Assembly: GCA_945860955.1 (NCBI GenBank)
Contig: CAMATH010000039.1
Span: 1-61,342, forward strand
Source: Planctomicrobium piriforme
Lineage (GTDB): Bacteria > Planctomycetota > Planctomycetia > Planctomycetales > Planctomycetaceae
Direction of reading: 5' to 3'
Length of the DNA stretch: 61,342 nucleotides
In this document: one piece after another, positions 35,701 through 44,160 of the stretch
How positions within the stretch are numbered: position 1 is the stretch's first letter
Layout of the letters: each line of letters starts with the position of its first letter
The notes under the pieces: model-generated
What the model saw: only the letters and a program-made list of their open reading frames with translations
Told to the model about the DNA's origin: nothing
The model's database searches: none
Translations under genes and position numbers: made by a program

Positions 35701-36939
35701 CGTCCGTTGACCGCCGCCGAGGCGAAAGAGCTGCGTGGACTGTACGCCCGCTTGCGCGAACAGGAACTGCCCCACGATGAGGCGTTCCGATTCACCCTCG
35801 CACGCGTGTTTGTGTCCCCCGCGTTCTTGTACCGTCTGGAACAGGCTCCGCCGGGAACCGGTTCCGGGCCTGTCTCGAACTTCGAACTTGCCAATCGGCT
35901 CAGCTATTTCCTCTGGTCGTCGCAACCCGACGCCGACCTGCGCGGATCGGCCCAGGCGGGGAATCTGCGGGAACGGGACGTGGTGCTGTCACAGACCCGG
36001 CGGATGCTGGCCGACCCCAAGGTGCGTCGCCTGGCGACCGAGTTCGCCTGCCAGTGGCTGCACATTTACGACTTCGACACGCTCGACGAAAAGAGCGAAC
36101 GCCACTTCCCCGAATTCACACAGTTGCGGTCCGACATGTATGAAGAGGCGATTGTCTTCTTCACCGACCTGTTTCAGCGCGATGGTTCGATGTGGGAGAT
36201 CTTTGACGCCGACCACACGTTCGTGAACCCGAAACTGGCCGAGTTCTACGGGATCCAGCTCAAACCGTCGGCGGACGGGACCGCCAGCCCGGCGGCGTTT
36301 CAGCGGGTGGACAACGTCAAAGCGCTGGGCCGGGGGGGAATTCTGGGCCTATCGGCGACGCTCGCGAAACAATCGGGCGCGTCACGAACCAGTCCCATTC
36401 TGCGCGGCAACTGGGTTTCGGAAGTGTTGCTCGGCGAGAAGCTTCCAAAGCCTCCCAAAGACGTTCCCCGCCTCCCGGAAGATGAGACGGCGATCGAAGG
36501 GCTGACCGTACGACAACTGGTCGAAATGCACAGCAGCGACCCCCGCTGCGCCAACTGCCATGTCCGGGTCGATCAGTTCGGCTTCGCGCTGGAAGGGTAC
36601 GACCCGATTGGCCGCAAACGCGAGAAGGATCTCGCGGGCCGGTTGATCGACGCGAAGTCGGCACTGCAGGATGGCACGAAGTTCGATGGGCTGACCGGCT
36701 TGCGCGACCATCTGGTGACCGCGCGTCGCGATTCCGTCCAACGGCAATTCTGCAAGAAGCTATTGGGGTATGCGCTGGGACGGGGAGTGCAGCTTTCCGA
36801 CGAGCCGCTGCTCAAGGAGATGCAGGTGGCCCTCGACAAGAACCAAGGCCGCATCTCGGCGGCGATTGAGACGATTGTTCTCAGTCGGCAATTCCGCGAG
36901 ATTCGCGGACGGGACACGGCGGTAGCCGAGGCGGAGTAG
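32737..36939 (+). CDS. Planctomycete cytochrome-type protein (DUF1587-DUF1595-DUF1592-DUF1588-DUF1585)
   Basis: This 1400-residue exported protein starts with the signal peptide MKHLFPRVALLLTALLCQVA. A c-type heme motif CLNCH (residues 56-60) lies in the cytochrome-like N-terminal domain. A DUF1587 segment follows (VVLRRLGNAEYTYTIRDLTG, about 133). A long carbohydrate-binding-like or linker region (about 250-900) separates it from DUF1595 (QAYRRPLTAAEAKELRGLYA, about 990), DUF1592 (FELANRLSYFLWSSQPDADL, about 1050), DUF1588 (GILGLSATLAKQSGASRTSP, then CANCHVRVDQFG) and DUF1585 (QFCKKLLGYALGRGVQLSDE). The function of this family is not established; redox activity is inferred from the heme motif. 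The usual DUF1552 partner is not adjacent. Confidence 0.93.
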   Translation: MKHLFPRVALLLTALLCQVAAPAFAQKPGSESPASSFATLDAEYQRDIRPIAKKFCLNCHSTAQQEGELDLERFAAVADVRKGTAVWLKVIEMLDNGEMPPKDAKQPTADQKKALRAWTRRTLDAEALASAGDPGPVVLRRLGNAEYTYTIRDLTGVPLSPAKEFPVDSAAGEGFTNTGNALVMSPALLTKYFDAAKGIASHAVLLPEGFHWSSETTRSDWTNDALARIRGLYGRYSAKQGGSQVNLQGIVFNTNDGGRLPVEQYLAATIEQRDALESGKKSIADVAKEKKLNTKYLGLLWSVLHEKEPSLLLAGLRDRWKTAQLTDVNAITADIVKWQGALVRFQSVGHMKSWMAPVDPLTTQQELKFKIPVAEGASEVSLFLSATDAGDGSASDYVVWDRARLVAPGRPDLLLRDVREFVRDMSARREKLFASTAKALGAAAEAAKLTGEIDRKALAAKHQVDPDSLAVWFDYLGIGGSAEVKLDLFTNKQSNLSGYAFVNGWSTQDLPSLVANSSDNAVRIPGNMKGHGVCVHPTPTLAVAAGWRSPVDGVVTISGAVTHAHPECGNGVTWSVELRRGATRQKLASGIAHGSKSVPFGPVEKVAVHAGDLISLIIGPRDANHSCDLTDLELDIALTGDDAKKWSLTRDVSGDIHAGNPHADKIGNERVWHFYSEPVAPGSQGPVIPAGSVLARWQSAASADEQGKLAAEVEKLLTTAAPADAKHPDAVLRKQLASLGGPLLAAGWKAVAERKSTQQPAPAADPAKDFGLPTALFGKHPNGSAVDPAALCVKAPAILEVRLPADLVEGSELVATCRLHAETSPEGSVQLQIAAAKPEGGNGLRPDAPVVVANAAAQTRFQTAFTDFRKWFPPALCYTKIVPVDEVVTLTLFHREDEPLERLMLSDAESAELNRLWNELHFVAHDALTLVDAFAQLMEYATQDSDPGLFEPFRKPIHDRAAAFKKELVAAEPSHLDALVAFAGQAYRRPLTAAEAKELRGLYARLREQELPHDEAFRFTLARVFVSPAFLYRLEQAPPGTGSGPVSNFELANRLSYFLWSSQPDADLRGSAQAGNLRERDVVLSQTRRMLADPKVRRLATEFACQWLHIYDFDTLDEKSERHFPEFTQLRSDMYEEAIVFFTDLFQRDGSMWEIFDADHTFVNPKLAEFYGIQLKPSADGTASPAAFQRVDNVKALGRGGILGLSATLAKQSGASRTSPILRGNWVSEVLLGEKLPKPPKDVPRLPEDETAIEGLTVRQLVEMHSSDPRCANCHVRVDQFGFALEGYDPIGRKREKDLAGRLIDAKSALQDGTKFDGLTGLRDHLVTARRDSVQRQFCKKLLGYALGRGVQLSDEPLLKEMQVALDKNQGRISAAIETIVLSRQFREIRGRDTAVAEAE

Positions 36940-37376
36940 CGGTTTGGATTACGTTCCGGGACCGCGTGACTCGTCCTACGTTCAAGCTTTGTAGCCCGCA
37001 CTTTCCAAGTGCGCGGTCCGCTGTGCGTGCGGCGGTCGAGAGACGCACTGGGGGTTGCCCACGATGTTGACCGAATCGTACGGCGAATGGGCAGCGTTGA
37101 ATGTGTTGCCGAAGCGGCAGCGCCTGGGGTCGTTCGTGTGGCCCCGGTGCGCGTTGTTTCGCATCGAACGCACATCGGGGCAGGCACTCAGAGAGTGCCG
37201 CCTACGTTGTTGCAGTCGCCAGCAATGTAGCCCGCACTTTCCAAGTGCGCGGCCCTCTGTGCGTGCGGCGGTCGAGAGACGCACTGGGGGTTGCCCACGA
37301 CTTTACCCGAATTGTTCGCCGAATGGCGGACAAAGAACTGAAAGTGCCATCCCTATATTCTGACGGAGTTGCCCGC
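36940..37376. repeat. Intergenic region with a duplicated 100-base element
   Basis: Elements at about 36991-37091 and 37227-37327 are near-identical direct repeats, 236 bases apart. Each starts GTAGCCCGCACTTTCCAAGT, with the hairpin CGCACTT-TCC-AAGTGCG, and continues through GCGGTCGAGAGACGCACTGG. The second copy ends just before the ribosome-binding site of the downstream gene (GGAG, 9 bases before the ATG at 37377). No gene is seen. Confidence 0.75.
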
Positions 37377-38423
37377 ATGCGTTCTCTCAGAGTCCCACTG
37401 CTCGCGGTCGCGTTGCTGATTCCCATGGCGGCTCCAATGGGGCGTGCCGCCGACGATCCTGCGGATGCGCGTTGGGTCGATATCTCAACTCCGGTTGTTC
37501 AGAAGCTGACAGATGCCGGCGAAAAGACCGCATGGCCGGGCGAGACCGCGGGGGTCGCGGTCGATTCGTCGTCGGGTGATGTCTACATGATCGTGACCGG
37601 TCTGGGGGTCTGGAAATCGACCGATACCGGGAAGAAGTTCACCCGTGTCGATGGAGGACTGGTCGGCGGGCGGTGTGAGACCTCGTTCGCACTCCAAACG
37701 GACAGTGGCGGCAAGCGACTCGCCTGTTTCATGCTCGACGGCAAGTGCGCCTGGTCGGGCGACTCGGGCAAAACCTGGAATGCCTTCACCGACGTCGGCC
37801 GGAACTGGGACTATGCCGCCGTCGATTGGTCCACCGACAAGGTGACCACCATTTTCGCGGCACTGCACGAGTCGGGGGGGCAGGTGCTGCTGAGCAGGGA
37901 TGGGGGCAAGTCCTGGAACAAACTGTTTGAGGATGCCGAGTTTGACAAGTCGGGTGGGCTGGGAATCTTTGACGCGAAAACACTGGTCTACACGCAAAAG
38001 GGACAGGGAATTCAGCGTTCGATCGATGCCGGCCAGACGTGGACGAGAATTGACGACCACGAGCCCGTGGGCCGCGTTGTCCGCGTCAGCCTGGGAAAGG
38101 GCTACTGGCTCGCAAAGGAAGGCCTGCTGGTGAATACCGATCAAGGTGCCACCTGGAGCGTTCAGGGAACCGCGGTCGACGCGTCCATCGGCCCCTATCT
38201 CGATCCCCGGAACCAACAGCGAATCGTCGTCGCCGGGGGCAAAGGAATCTTCTGGACCGGGGATGGCGGAGAGTCTTGGAAGAAAGTTGCCGACCTCCCC
38301 GCTGGTTTCGAAAAGCTCCCCAAGGCAGGCTGGTTCACCAACGTCGCCTGGGATCCCGTCCGCGACGTTTTCTACGTCTCCCGCATGGGCAAGCCAACGT
38401 ACCGACTCACCTGGAAGCGGTAA
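37377..38423 (+). CDS. Secreted beta-propeller protein of YCF48/BNR type
   Basis: This 348-residue protein has the signal peptide MRSLRVPLLAVALLIPMAAP, then MGRAADD. Propeller blades follow with the BNR/YCF48-like pattern S-x-D-x-G-x-x-W: STDTGKKFTRVD, SGDSGKTWNAF, SRDGGKSWNKLF, SIDAGQTWTRID, NTDQGATWSV and TGDGGESWKKVA are visible in order, giving about six blades. Proteins of this fold bind sugars or other ligands outside the cell; some are sialidase-like, but I see no sialidase catalytic set (RIP motif, Asp, Tyr). It has no clear operon partner. Confidence 0.85.
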   Translation: MRSLRVPLLAVALLIPMAAPMGRAADDPADARWVDISTPVVQKLTDAGEKTAWPGETAGVAVDSSSGDVYMIVTGLGVWKSTDTGKKFTRVDGGLVGGRCETSFALQTDSGGKRLACFMLDGKCAWSGDSGKTWNAFTDVGRNWDYAAVDWSTDKVTTIFAALHESGGQVLLSRDGGKSWNKLFEDAEFDKSGGLGIFDAKTLVYTQKGQGIQRSIDAGQTWTRIDDHEPVGRVVRVSLGKGYWLAKEGLLVNTDQGATWSVQGTAVDASIGPYLDPRNQQRIVVAGGKGIFWTGDGGESWKKVADLPAGFEKLPKAGWFTNVAWDPVRDVFYVSRMGKPTYRLTWKR

Positions 38424-38555
38424 AACCCAAAGGCAACGATGGATCGCCTCCGCAGAAGGACAAGCACGGCGGTCGCGCTGACTTTCCCATTCTGTTCGTG
38501 CGACGACCGTCTACTCAATTTCGGTGACTTGGTTCAGCCTCGTCTTGAATTTCCA

Positions 38556-39449
38556 TCAAAACCCGTCCACCGGACCGCCATCCGCGCGGTGGCCGAGTTG
38601 TCGGTAGATTGTCGGGTGGATTTCAATGGAGAGCGATTTGACCGAGCCGTCGACGAATACGAATTGAACCACACCGTTGTGAAAACTGCCGAAACCGCCA
38701 ACGAACGCGGGATTCTCCGGCTTCACGGGTACGGTCGCATTCGGCGTGAAGGGGCCGGTGTCAAACGGGAGACTGGTGTTCCGGAGCGTTTGAGCGGAAC
38801 CGGATCCCCACGGGAGGAGGAATTCTCCATGCGTCTCACCCACCATCAGGGTATTGGCGGTTCCGTCGTCAATGTCGCGCGGGCGGATGGAGCTGTTGAG
38901 ATACATCACCCCCGAGTTGTTGACGTCGATCGGGGCTTCCACGTCGTGGTGAACCGCCGCATAATGCCCACCCTCCCCCAACAACTGGTTGATTTTGTAG
39001 GGATTCGAGGGACAAGCGTAATCGCCGGGGGTTTCGGTGAGGAAGTTCGTCGAGTCGGAGGCCCCCACTGCGAAGTCATAATCACGAAACAGAGCGCGGT
39101 GACCCAGTTGGGGCAATATCTGCACAGTCCACCCGATCGCATGGACCCCGGGCTGGTTGAGAACCGGTCACTGCGTGTCGACGGCACCGGGCGGAAACAC
39201 GCGATAATTCCCCTCATAGTGCCAAATCGCCAGGCCGATCTGCCGCAGTTGATTCTGGCATTCATGGCGTCGAGCCGCCTCGCGCATCTGCTGGATACCG
39301 GGCAGCAAAATCGTGATGAGGATCGACAGAACACAAACGACGACGATCATTTCGATCAACGTGAAGCCGGTTTTGCGCCGGGGGATTCGTTTCGTGGATC
39401 CGTTCGACGTCGCGTTCCACGACCCCGGGGGGCGTGTCGCCTCAAGCAT
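38556..39449 (-). pseudogene. DUF1559 prepilin-like gene with an in-frame TGA stop
   Basis: Reading 297 codons in one frame gives an otherwise intact DUF1559 protein with prepilin leader KTG-FTLIEMIVVV, but a TGA codon falls at 39168-39170, after about 93 codons. The four intact paralogues align through this point (PPGSVNVQRPIVN in the next gene, PPGAVDTQ-stop-PVLN here), so the stop replaces an Arg or Gly codon; CGA to TGA is one base. Downstream sequence keeps the frame and family motifs (NNSGVMYLNSS, FVGGFGSFHNGVVQFVFVDG). The ATG at 39449 overlaps the upstream stop (TGATG). It is either a recent pseudogene, a sequencing error, or a readthrough case. Confidence 0.75.
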
Positions 39450-40273
39450 CAAAAATCCTCCACCGGAGCGCCGTCGGCGCGATGCCCAAGTTGCCGGTAG
39501 AGACGGGCGTCGATATCGAGGGAAATCGATCGGACGGCACCATCCGCAATGAGGAAGTTCACACCCGTGATGTGTGGTGCGCCAAAACCCCCGACAAAGT
39601 CCGGTTTCACAACGGCTGACTCGAGCGGGCGTTCCAGCGGAATGGGTGTCACCTGATTGAATGGAAGCGACATGTTGCGCAGCATCTCGGATGTCCCCGA
39701 CGTCCAGGGCAGCCCGACCCCTGTCGCTTTCTCTCCGAGCAGGGCGGTGTGAGACGACCCGTCGGGGATGTCGCGGAGAGGGAGGCTGCTGTTCAGAAAC
39801 AGCAGTCCCTGGTTATCGATGTCGATCGGGGCTTCCCGGTCGTGGTGAACGCCGGCATAGGAAGTCATGGAGCCGATTGACGAGGGGCATATCAATTGAG
39901 GGATGCGGAGTGCGTTGATCCGGGAATTGGTCGGCGAATGGGCTCCCTCTTGAAAATCGAACGCGTCGAAGACGTTGTCACGTCCCAAGCCAGGAAGAAT
40001 CTGTACCGCCCAGCCAACTTCGTAGCCCTTCCCCGTGTTGACGATCGGGCGCTGGACATTGACCGAGCCGGGGGGGAGTCTTCGGAACGTTCCTTCGTAC
40101 TGGTGCAGTGCCAGCCCCAACTGCCTCAGATTGTTCTGGCATTGCGATCGCCGGGCCACTTCGCGGGCCTGCATGATGTTGGGGAGCAGAAGTCCGGCAA
40201 GAAGCGAGAGGATCGCTACCGACACCAGCAGTTCGACCAGCGTGAATCCCGCCTGTTTTCGCACGTTTGTCAT
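39449..40273 (-). CDS. DUF1559 prepilin-like protein
   Basis: This 274-residue protein is exported and processed like a type IV prepilin. After MTNVRKQAG comes the peptidase site and conserved Glu5 in FTLVELLVSVAILSLLAGLL. The rest matches DUF1559: [53 protein letters not shown] and SSHTALLGEKATG, ending in FGAPHITGVNFLIADGAVRS. This family is greatly expanded in planctomycetes. ATG at 40273 is preferred to an in-frame TTG at 40285. It is one of five tandem paralogues downstream of minor pseudopilin genes. Confidence 0.9.
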   Translation of the reverse strand: MTNVRKQAGFTLVELLVSVAILSLLAGLLLPNIMQAREVARRSQCQNNLRQLGLALHQYEGTFRRLPPGSVNVQRPIVNTGKGYEVGWAVQILPGLGRDNVFDAFDFQEGAHSPTNSRINALRIPQLICPSSIGSMTSYAGVHHDREAPIDIDNQGLLFLNSSLPLRDIPDGSSHTALLGEKATGVGLPWTSGTSEMLRNMSLPFNQVTPIPLERPLESAVVKPDFVGGFGAPHITGVNFLIADGAVRSISLDIDARLYRQLGHRADGAPVEDF

Positions 40274-40324
40274 GGCGAGATCCAAAAATTCGAAAAGACA
40301 TTCCCTGTCGTCGAGTCTGGCATA

Positions 40325-41197
40325 TCAGTATTCCCCCGCCTCGGCTTCATCCCGCCGATTGGCCAGTCGCCGGTACACTTCGTAATCGATGTGTTCGTCG
40401 GGGAACGTGACCCGGCCATCCCCCATCAAGACGTGCATCCCTCCCTGGTGAATGCTCCCGAAGCCGCCGACGAACAGGTCTTTGTCATCCTCTGATTGAG
40501 TGCGGGGGTCAATTCCGGGGGAGACCACAAGATCGACATTGATCGGGCATCCCGCGTTGCGCAACGTCGCGTTCGTCCCGGAGGCCCAGGTACGTGCCGG
40601 CCGGGGACCGGTCGTCTCCGCCACGAAAATCGTATGACTCTCGCCGTCAATGATGTCGCGAAATCCAATGCGGCTGTTGAGAAACAGAACCCCGTTGTTG
40701 TCGCTGTCGATCGGGGTCTCCGAATCGTGGTGCATGCCGGCGTAGGTGGTCGACACCCGGGAATCATCGAATTCCACAAACGACGGACAGCGCAAGATTC
40801 GGATGCGTTGTTCCCCCGTCACCCGATTGGCCGGGTCATAGACCCCCGCCTGGAAATCCCAGTTTCGCCAAGTGTTTCCCTCCTCCATGAATGGGAGAAG
40901 CTGGACGATCCAACCGACGTGATAACCCCGGGGGACGTTCAGAATCGGGCGCGAGGGATCGACGGATCCTGGGGGAAGCCATCCATGGGCGATCTCGTAG
41001 TGCTGCAGCGCCAGACCGATTTGCGCCAGGTTCTGCTTGCATTGGGTCCGTCGTGCCGCTTCACGCGCCTGCTGCACCCAGGGGAGCAGGATTGACATGA
41101 GGATGCCAATGAACGCCAGCACGACCAATAGCTCAATGAACGTGAATCCTCTGAGCGCTCTCTGGTGCTTCTTGGATTGAGCTGTGTCTGTCGCCAT
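40325..41197 (-). CDS. DUF1559 prepilin-like protein
   Basis: This 290-residue protein has the leader MATDTAQSKKHQRALRG followed by FTFIELLVVLAFIGILMSIL. The DUF1559 body contains [37 protein letters not shown] and TYAGMHHDSETPIDSDNNG, with GGFGSIHQGGMHVLMGDGRV near the C-terminus. It ends EAEAGEY, close to the ends of the next two paralogues. It lies 51 bases upstream of the 40273 start and 6 bases after the stop of the gene at 41204, compatible with one operon. It is a probable pseudopilus subunit or substrate of the adjacent assembly system. Confidence 0.92.
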   Translation of the reverse strand: MATDTAQSKKHQRALRGFTFIELLVVLAFIGILMSILLPWVQQAREAARRTQCKQNLAQIGLALQHYEIAHGWLPPGSVDPSRPILNVPRGYHVGWIVQLLPFMEEGNTWRNWDFQAGVYDPANRVTGEQRIRILRCPSFVEFDDSRVSTTYAGMHHDSETPIDSDNNGVLFLNSRIGFRDIIDGESHTIFVAETTGPRPARTWASGTNATLRNAGCPINVDLVVSPGIDPRTQSEDDKDLFVGGFGSIHQGGMHVLMGDGRVTFPDEHIDYEVYRRLANRRDEAEAGEY

Positions 41198-41203
41198 GGC
41201 GTT

Positions 41204-42088
41204 TCAATATTCGTCCCCGAGGAGCGATCCATCGGCGCGATGTGCGAGGCTTTTGAAGATCTGGACACTGATATTCTGCGAAAGAAACTGCACGCTGCCG
41301 TCACCGAAGACAAACTGCGCTCCCCCCGTATGCCGACTGCCAAACCCGCCGACGATCAGGTTGGCGGCATCGGCATCAGTAGGGGGCAGGGCCGGGGAAT
41401 TTCCGTTGGCGGGGAGGACTGGCGCGGATGTATTTGGCGGGGCACCAGCGTTCCGCAACGTGGCGTTGCTTCCCGACGCCCAGCCCCGCGGGAATTCGCT
41501 CCCCAAGGTCTCACCCACGAACAACGTCTGCGAGGCACCGTCGCGGAGGTCGCGATAGCCGACCCGGCTGTTGAGATACAGAACCCCGTTGTTGTCGATA
41601 TCGATCGGGGCTTCGGTGTCGTGATGGACGCCCGCGTAGCTCGTCCCCCCGACGGCCGCCGACAGCAGACTCGACGGACAGTTCAACACGGAAATCGCCG
41701 ACCGGGCGGCGGGGGCATTGGCGGGATCGTAGGCCCCGACGGAAAAATCCCAATGCCGCCAGGTGTTCGCTTCCTCCAGGTGCGGCAACAACTGCGTGAT
41801 CCAGCCGACATGGTACCCCTGGGTCACATTGACAATGGGCCGGCCGGGGTCGACGCTCCCTGGCGGAAGCCACCGGTGTGCCATCTCGTAGTTGTGCAGC
41901 GCCAACCCGATTTGCGCGAGGTTCTGTTTGCACTGCGTCCGCCGAGCCGCCTCGCGCGACTGCGCGACGGCGGGCAGCAGCAGCGCCAGCAGAATCCCGG
42001 TGATCGCGATGACCACCAGGAGTTCAATCAGCGTGAACCCTTGTCGACAAAAGGGGCGCCGACAAAAGGGGACAGGTCCATTTCTCAT
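41204..42088 (-). CDS. DUF1559 prepilin-like protein whose start lies in a REP-like repeat
   Basis: This 294-residue protein has the same architecture as its neighbours: a leader ending CRQG, then [78 protein letters not shown] and [20 protein letters not shown]. The leader [17 protein letters not shown] is unusual: codons 2-8 belong to one arm of an inverted repeat at 42063-42130, and the block CGACAAAAGGGG is duplicated within it, giving the PFCRRPFCR repetition. This suggests a REP element inserted here and supplied the present start. Expression may be limited by the hairpin. Confidence 0.9.
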   Translation of the reverse strand: MRNGPVPFCRRPFCRQGFTLIELLVVIAITGILLALLLPAVAQSREAARRTQCKQNLAQIGLALHNYEMAHRWLPPGSVDPGRPIVNVTQGYHVGWITQLLPHLEEANTWRHWDFSVGAYDPANAPAARSAISVLNCPSSLLSAAVGGTSYAGVHHDTEAPIDIDNNGVLYLNSRVGYRDLRDGASQTLFVGETLGSEFPRGWASGSNATLRNAGAPPNTSAPVLPANGNSPALPPTDADAANLIVGGFGSRHTGGAQFVFGDGSVQFLSQNISVQIFKSLAHRADGSLLGDEY

Positions 42089-42130
42089 GTGATTCGCGCC
42101 TCCCGGTCCAGAAAATGGACCTGTCCCTTT
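42063..42130 (-). repeat. REP-like inverted repeat spanning a DUF1559 start codon
   Basis: AAAAGGGGACAGGTCCATTT at 42063-42082 is the reverse complement, less one C, of AAATGGACCTGTCCCTTTT at 42112-42130. On the minus-strand transcript the first arm starts right after the stop of the upstream DUF1559 gene. The ATG (42088) and its ribosome-binding region lie in the loop, and the second arm runs into codons 2-9 and ends in a T-rich CCTTTTGTC. The motif resembles REP palindromes associated with RAYT transposases (GGACAGGTCC core). It could act as attenuator, terminator or translation block between genes 4 and 5 of the array. Confidence 0.8.
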
Positions 42131-43033
42131 TTAGTATTCTTCGTGCAGCGCCCCATCGGCGCGGTTGGCGAGATTCTTGTAGACGGCGGGATTGATGCTC
42201 ATGGACAGGTAGCGCACCCCACCGTCGCCGAACAGGAAATGCGCCCCCCCCACATGAGAACTGCCAAATCCACCAACGGTCAACATCGCCTTCGTCTGTT
42301 CGTCCCCTGACTGTGTGGGGGGAGCGCCCGTGGCTTGGCCTCTTGTGGCGGCCCCCGAAATGAACGGCAGCCCCCAGGTGTTGATCCCCGAGCCCGCGTT
42401 ACGCAATGTCGCGTTCGTTCCAGAAGCCCAGCCCAGCGGGTCGAGATTCCCCATGTGTTCGCCGACAAAAATGGTGTGCGACGTTCCATCGGGAATCTCC
42501 TCATAGCGCAATCCACTGTTGAGGAACAGCACCCCGTTGTTATCGACATCGATCGGTGCCTCAGAATCGTGGTGACAGCCGGCGTAAGTTCCCGACCCCG
42601 GGCTGCTCGCCGCCCAGTTCGACGGACAGCGATAGCTGACAACCGACGACACCCGTGCCGGCTTATTGACCTCGTCGTAAACCGAGACCCCGAAATCGAA
42701 CCGCTTCCAGGCGTTTTGCTGTTCCAGCATCGGCAGAATCTGAACCATCCAGCCGACGTGATACCCCTTCGCCTCATTCCGGATGGGACCGGTCGGGTTC
42801 ACGGTTCCCGGGGGCAGTCGGCCAAACGCCATTTCGTAGTTGTGCAGCGCCAGCCCGATTTGCGCCAAATTGTTCTTGCACTGCGTCCGGCGGGCCGCCT
42901 CTCGCGCCTGCTGGACCGCGGGCAACAGCAGCGCCACCAGAATCCCGATGATGGCGATCACCACCAGCAGCTCGATCAACGTGAAACCACGTTTCCGAAC
43001 CGGAAGCGATTTTCGTGGAGAATGGGTCGGCAT
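42131..43033 (-). CDS. DUF1559 prepilin-like protein (first of the array)
   Basis: This 300-residue protein has a leader ending RKRG followed by [20 protein letters not shown], the closest to a consensus prepilin site in the array. The body shows [60 protein letters not shown] and [13 protein letters not shown], then [20 protein letters not shown]. It is transcribed directly after the GspK-like gene, 6 bases from that gene's stop, so this copy is the best candidate for the main subunit of the pseudopilus-like system. The stop is at the edge of the REP-like inverted repeat. Confidence 0.93.
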   Translation of the reverse strand: MPTHSPRKSLPVRKRGFTLIELLVVIAIIGILVALLLPAVQQAREAARRTQCKNNLAQIGLALHNYEMAFGRLPPGTVNPTGPIRNEAKGYHVGWMVQILPMLEQQNAWKRFDFGVSVYDEVNKPARVSSVVSYRCPSNWAASSPGSGTYAGCHHDSEAPIDVDNNGVLFLNSGLRYEEIPDGTSHTIFVGEHMGNLDPLGWASGTNATLRNAGSGINTWGLPFISGAATRGQATGAPPTQSGDEQTKAMLTVGGFGSSHVGGAHFLFGDGGVRYLSMSINPAVYKNLANRADGALHEEY

Positions 43034-43039
43034 GATTGT

Positions 43040-43597
43040 TCACTCCTTACGATGGACGGTGGACGCGGCCGCCGGCAGACGTGCCGTACGCGACCGGCGA
43101 TTGGTTTGTTCGGTGTTCGCGGGAAACGTCACGAAGACGGTCGCCTCCCGCTGTTCGGGCAAGTCGGCCAGGGGCGCAATGGTGATTTCAATCCGGGCCG
43201 CCCCATCCAGCCCTCCCTCTCCCTCGGCGATCTCCCAGATCTCTCCCTGATATTCAGGAGAGACTGCCAAACGGGCGGCGGCGCGATCCAGCCCACCCTG
43301 CGCCAACCAGTCGGCTTGAACGGTCCGCTCTTCCAGTTTCAGTTGCCGGTCGGAGTGAATGACGGATCGCACCAGCGTGATTGTCAACATGGACAGAACT
43401 GCCACGCAGACCATGACAACGACCAGCATCGAGCCGGAACGGGATGCAGCGGGTTGGCGACCACGCGGCAGTCGACCAGCGAACCGTCGTGCGCTCGTGT
43501 CGACACGTCGCGAGTCCGTTTGGATCACCCGGGAACCGCTTCCTGACGGGCGCGGCTCTGGGGTGTGGAGGGTTCTAAAAAATCGCGGCGTGTTCAT
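43040..43597 (-). CDS. GspK/PilX-like minor pseudopilin
   Basis: This 185-residue protein has an Arg-rich N-terminal extension (about 55 residues), then SGSMLVVVMVCVAVLSMLTI. This hydrophobic helix lacks Glu at position 5, as GspK proteins do, which mark the pseudopilus tip. The following segment, LEERTVQADWLAQGGLDRAA, resembles the QAxxLAxGGxxxA pattern common in GspK and PilX. The globular domain is short (about 100 residues, versus over 200 in GspK) and lacks the large GspK insertion. It overlaps the preceding gene by 4 bases (ATGA). Confidence 0.78.
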   Translation of the reverse strand: MNTPRFFRTLHTPEPRPSGSGSRVIQTDSRRVDTSARRFAGRLPRGRQPAASRSGSMLVVVMVCVAVLSMLTITLVRSVIHSDRQLKLEERTVQADWLAQGGLDRAAARLAVSPEYQGEIWEIAEGEGGLDGAARIEITIAPLADLPEQREATVFVTFPANTEQTNRRSRTARLPAAASTVHRKE

Positions 43598-44160
43598 CGC
43601 TCGATCCTCCGCACGTAAACAGTCCGTCCGACAGAGGCGGCCAGTTGAAATGGCCGCCGGGCGGGACCGTACCCTGAAACTGCGGGTTGATCAACGGGCA
43701 TGGTCGAACTGCCGATCGTCAATCGCACCCGACGCGGGTCAGCCTGCTGCTCCAGTTCAATCCGCGACGCGACCGGAAACGCGAATCGATCGCGATGCGT
43801 TTCTTTGCCATCCAGCATGACGTACCGTCGCAGGATGTGTCCAGCCGACTGGTACGACACCCTGCTGCCATCATTCTGTTCCAGATCCAACCGGGTTCCC
43901 TCCGGATTTGCGACAATCTCGGCCTGAGTGGCGTCCCAGGCATCGCGGCGGAAGAGTGATTCGAGGCGCGACAAATGAGCAGCGGTCTCGGCACAACGGG
44001 CGAGCCCGCGGTCGGTCCGCAGCATCTGCTGCATCAGCACTCCGGCAATTCCCAGGATGATCCCGCTCAACGAGACCACGACCATCAATTCCATCAGCGT
44101 CGCTCCCCAACGGCGACTCACAAGTTCCCGCGAACGGTGGAGCCGTTGTGATCGCATCAT
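43594..44160 (-). CDS. GspJ/PulJ-like minor pseudopilin
   Basis: This 188-residue protein has a prepilin-type N-terminus: RRWGATLMELMVVVSLSGII, with Gly before Ala and Glu5 retained. The rest has the moderately long beta-rich body of GspJ/PilW type (LARCAETAAHLSRLESLFRR, then DAWDATQAEIV). It begins in an ATGA overlap with the gene before it and has GGAGGGG just upstream, so it is translated with the GspI-like protein. GspI, GspJ and GspK-like proteins form the tip complex of type II secretion pseudopili; the same arrangement here supports a working tip. Confidence 0.8.
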   Translation of the reverse strand: MMRSQRLHRSRELVSRRWGATLMELMVVVSLSGIILGIAGVLMQQMLRTDRGLARCAETAAHLSRLESLFRRDAWDATQAEIVANPEGTRLDLEQNDGSRVSYQSAGHILRRYVMLDGKETHRDRFAFPVASRIELEQQADPRRVRLTIGSSTMPVDQPAVSGYGPARRPFQLAASVGRTVYVRRIER

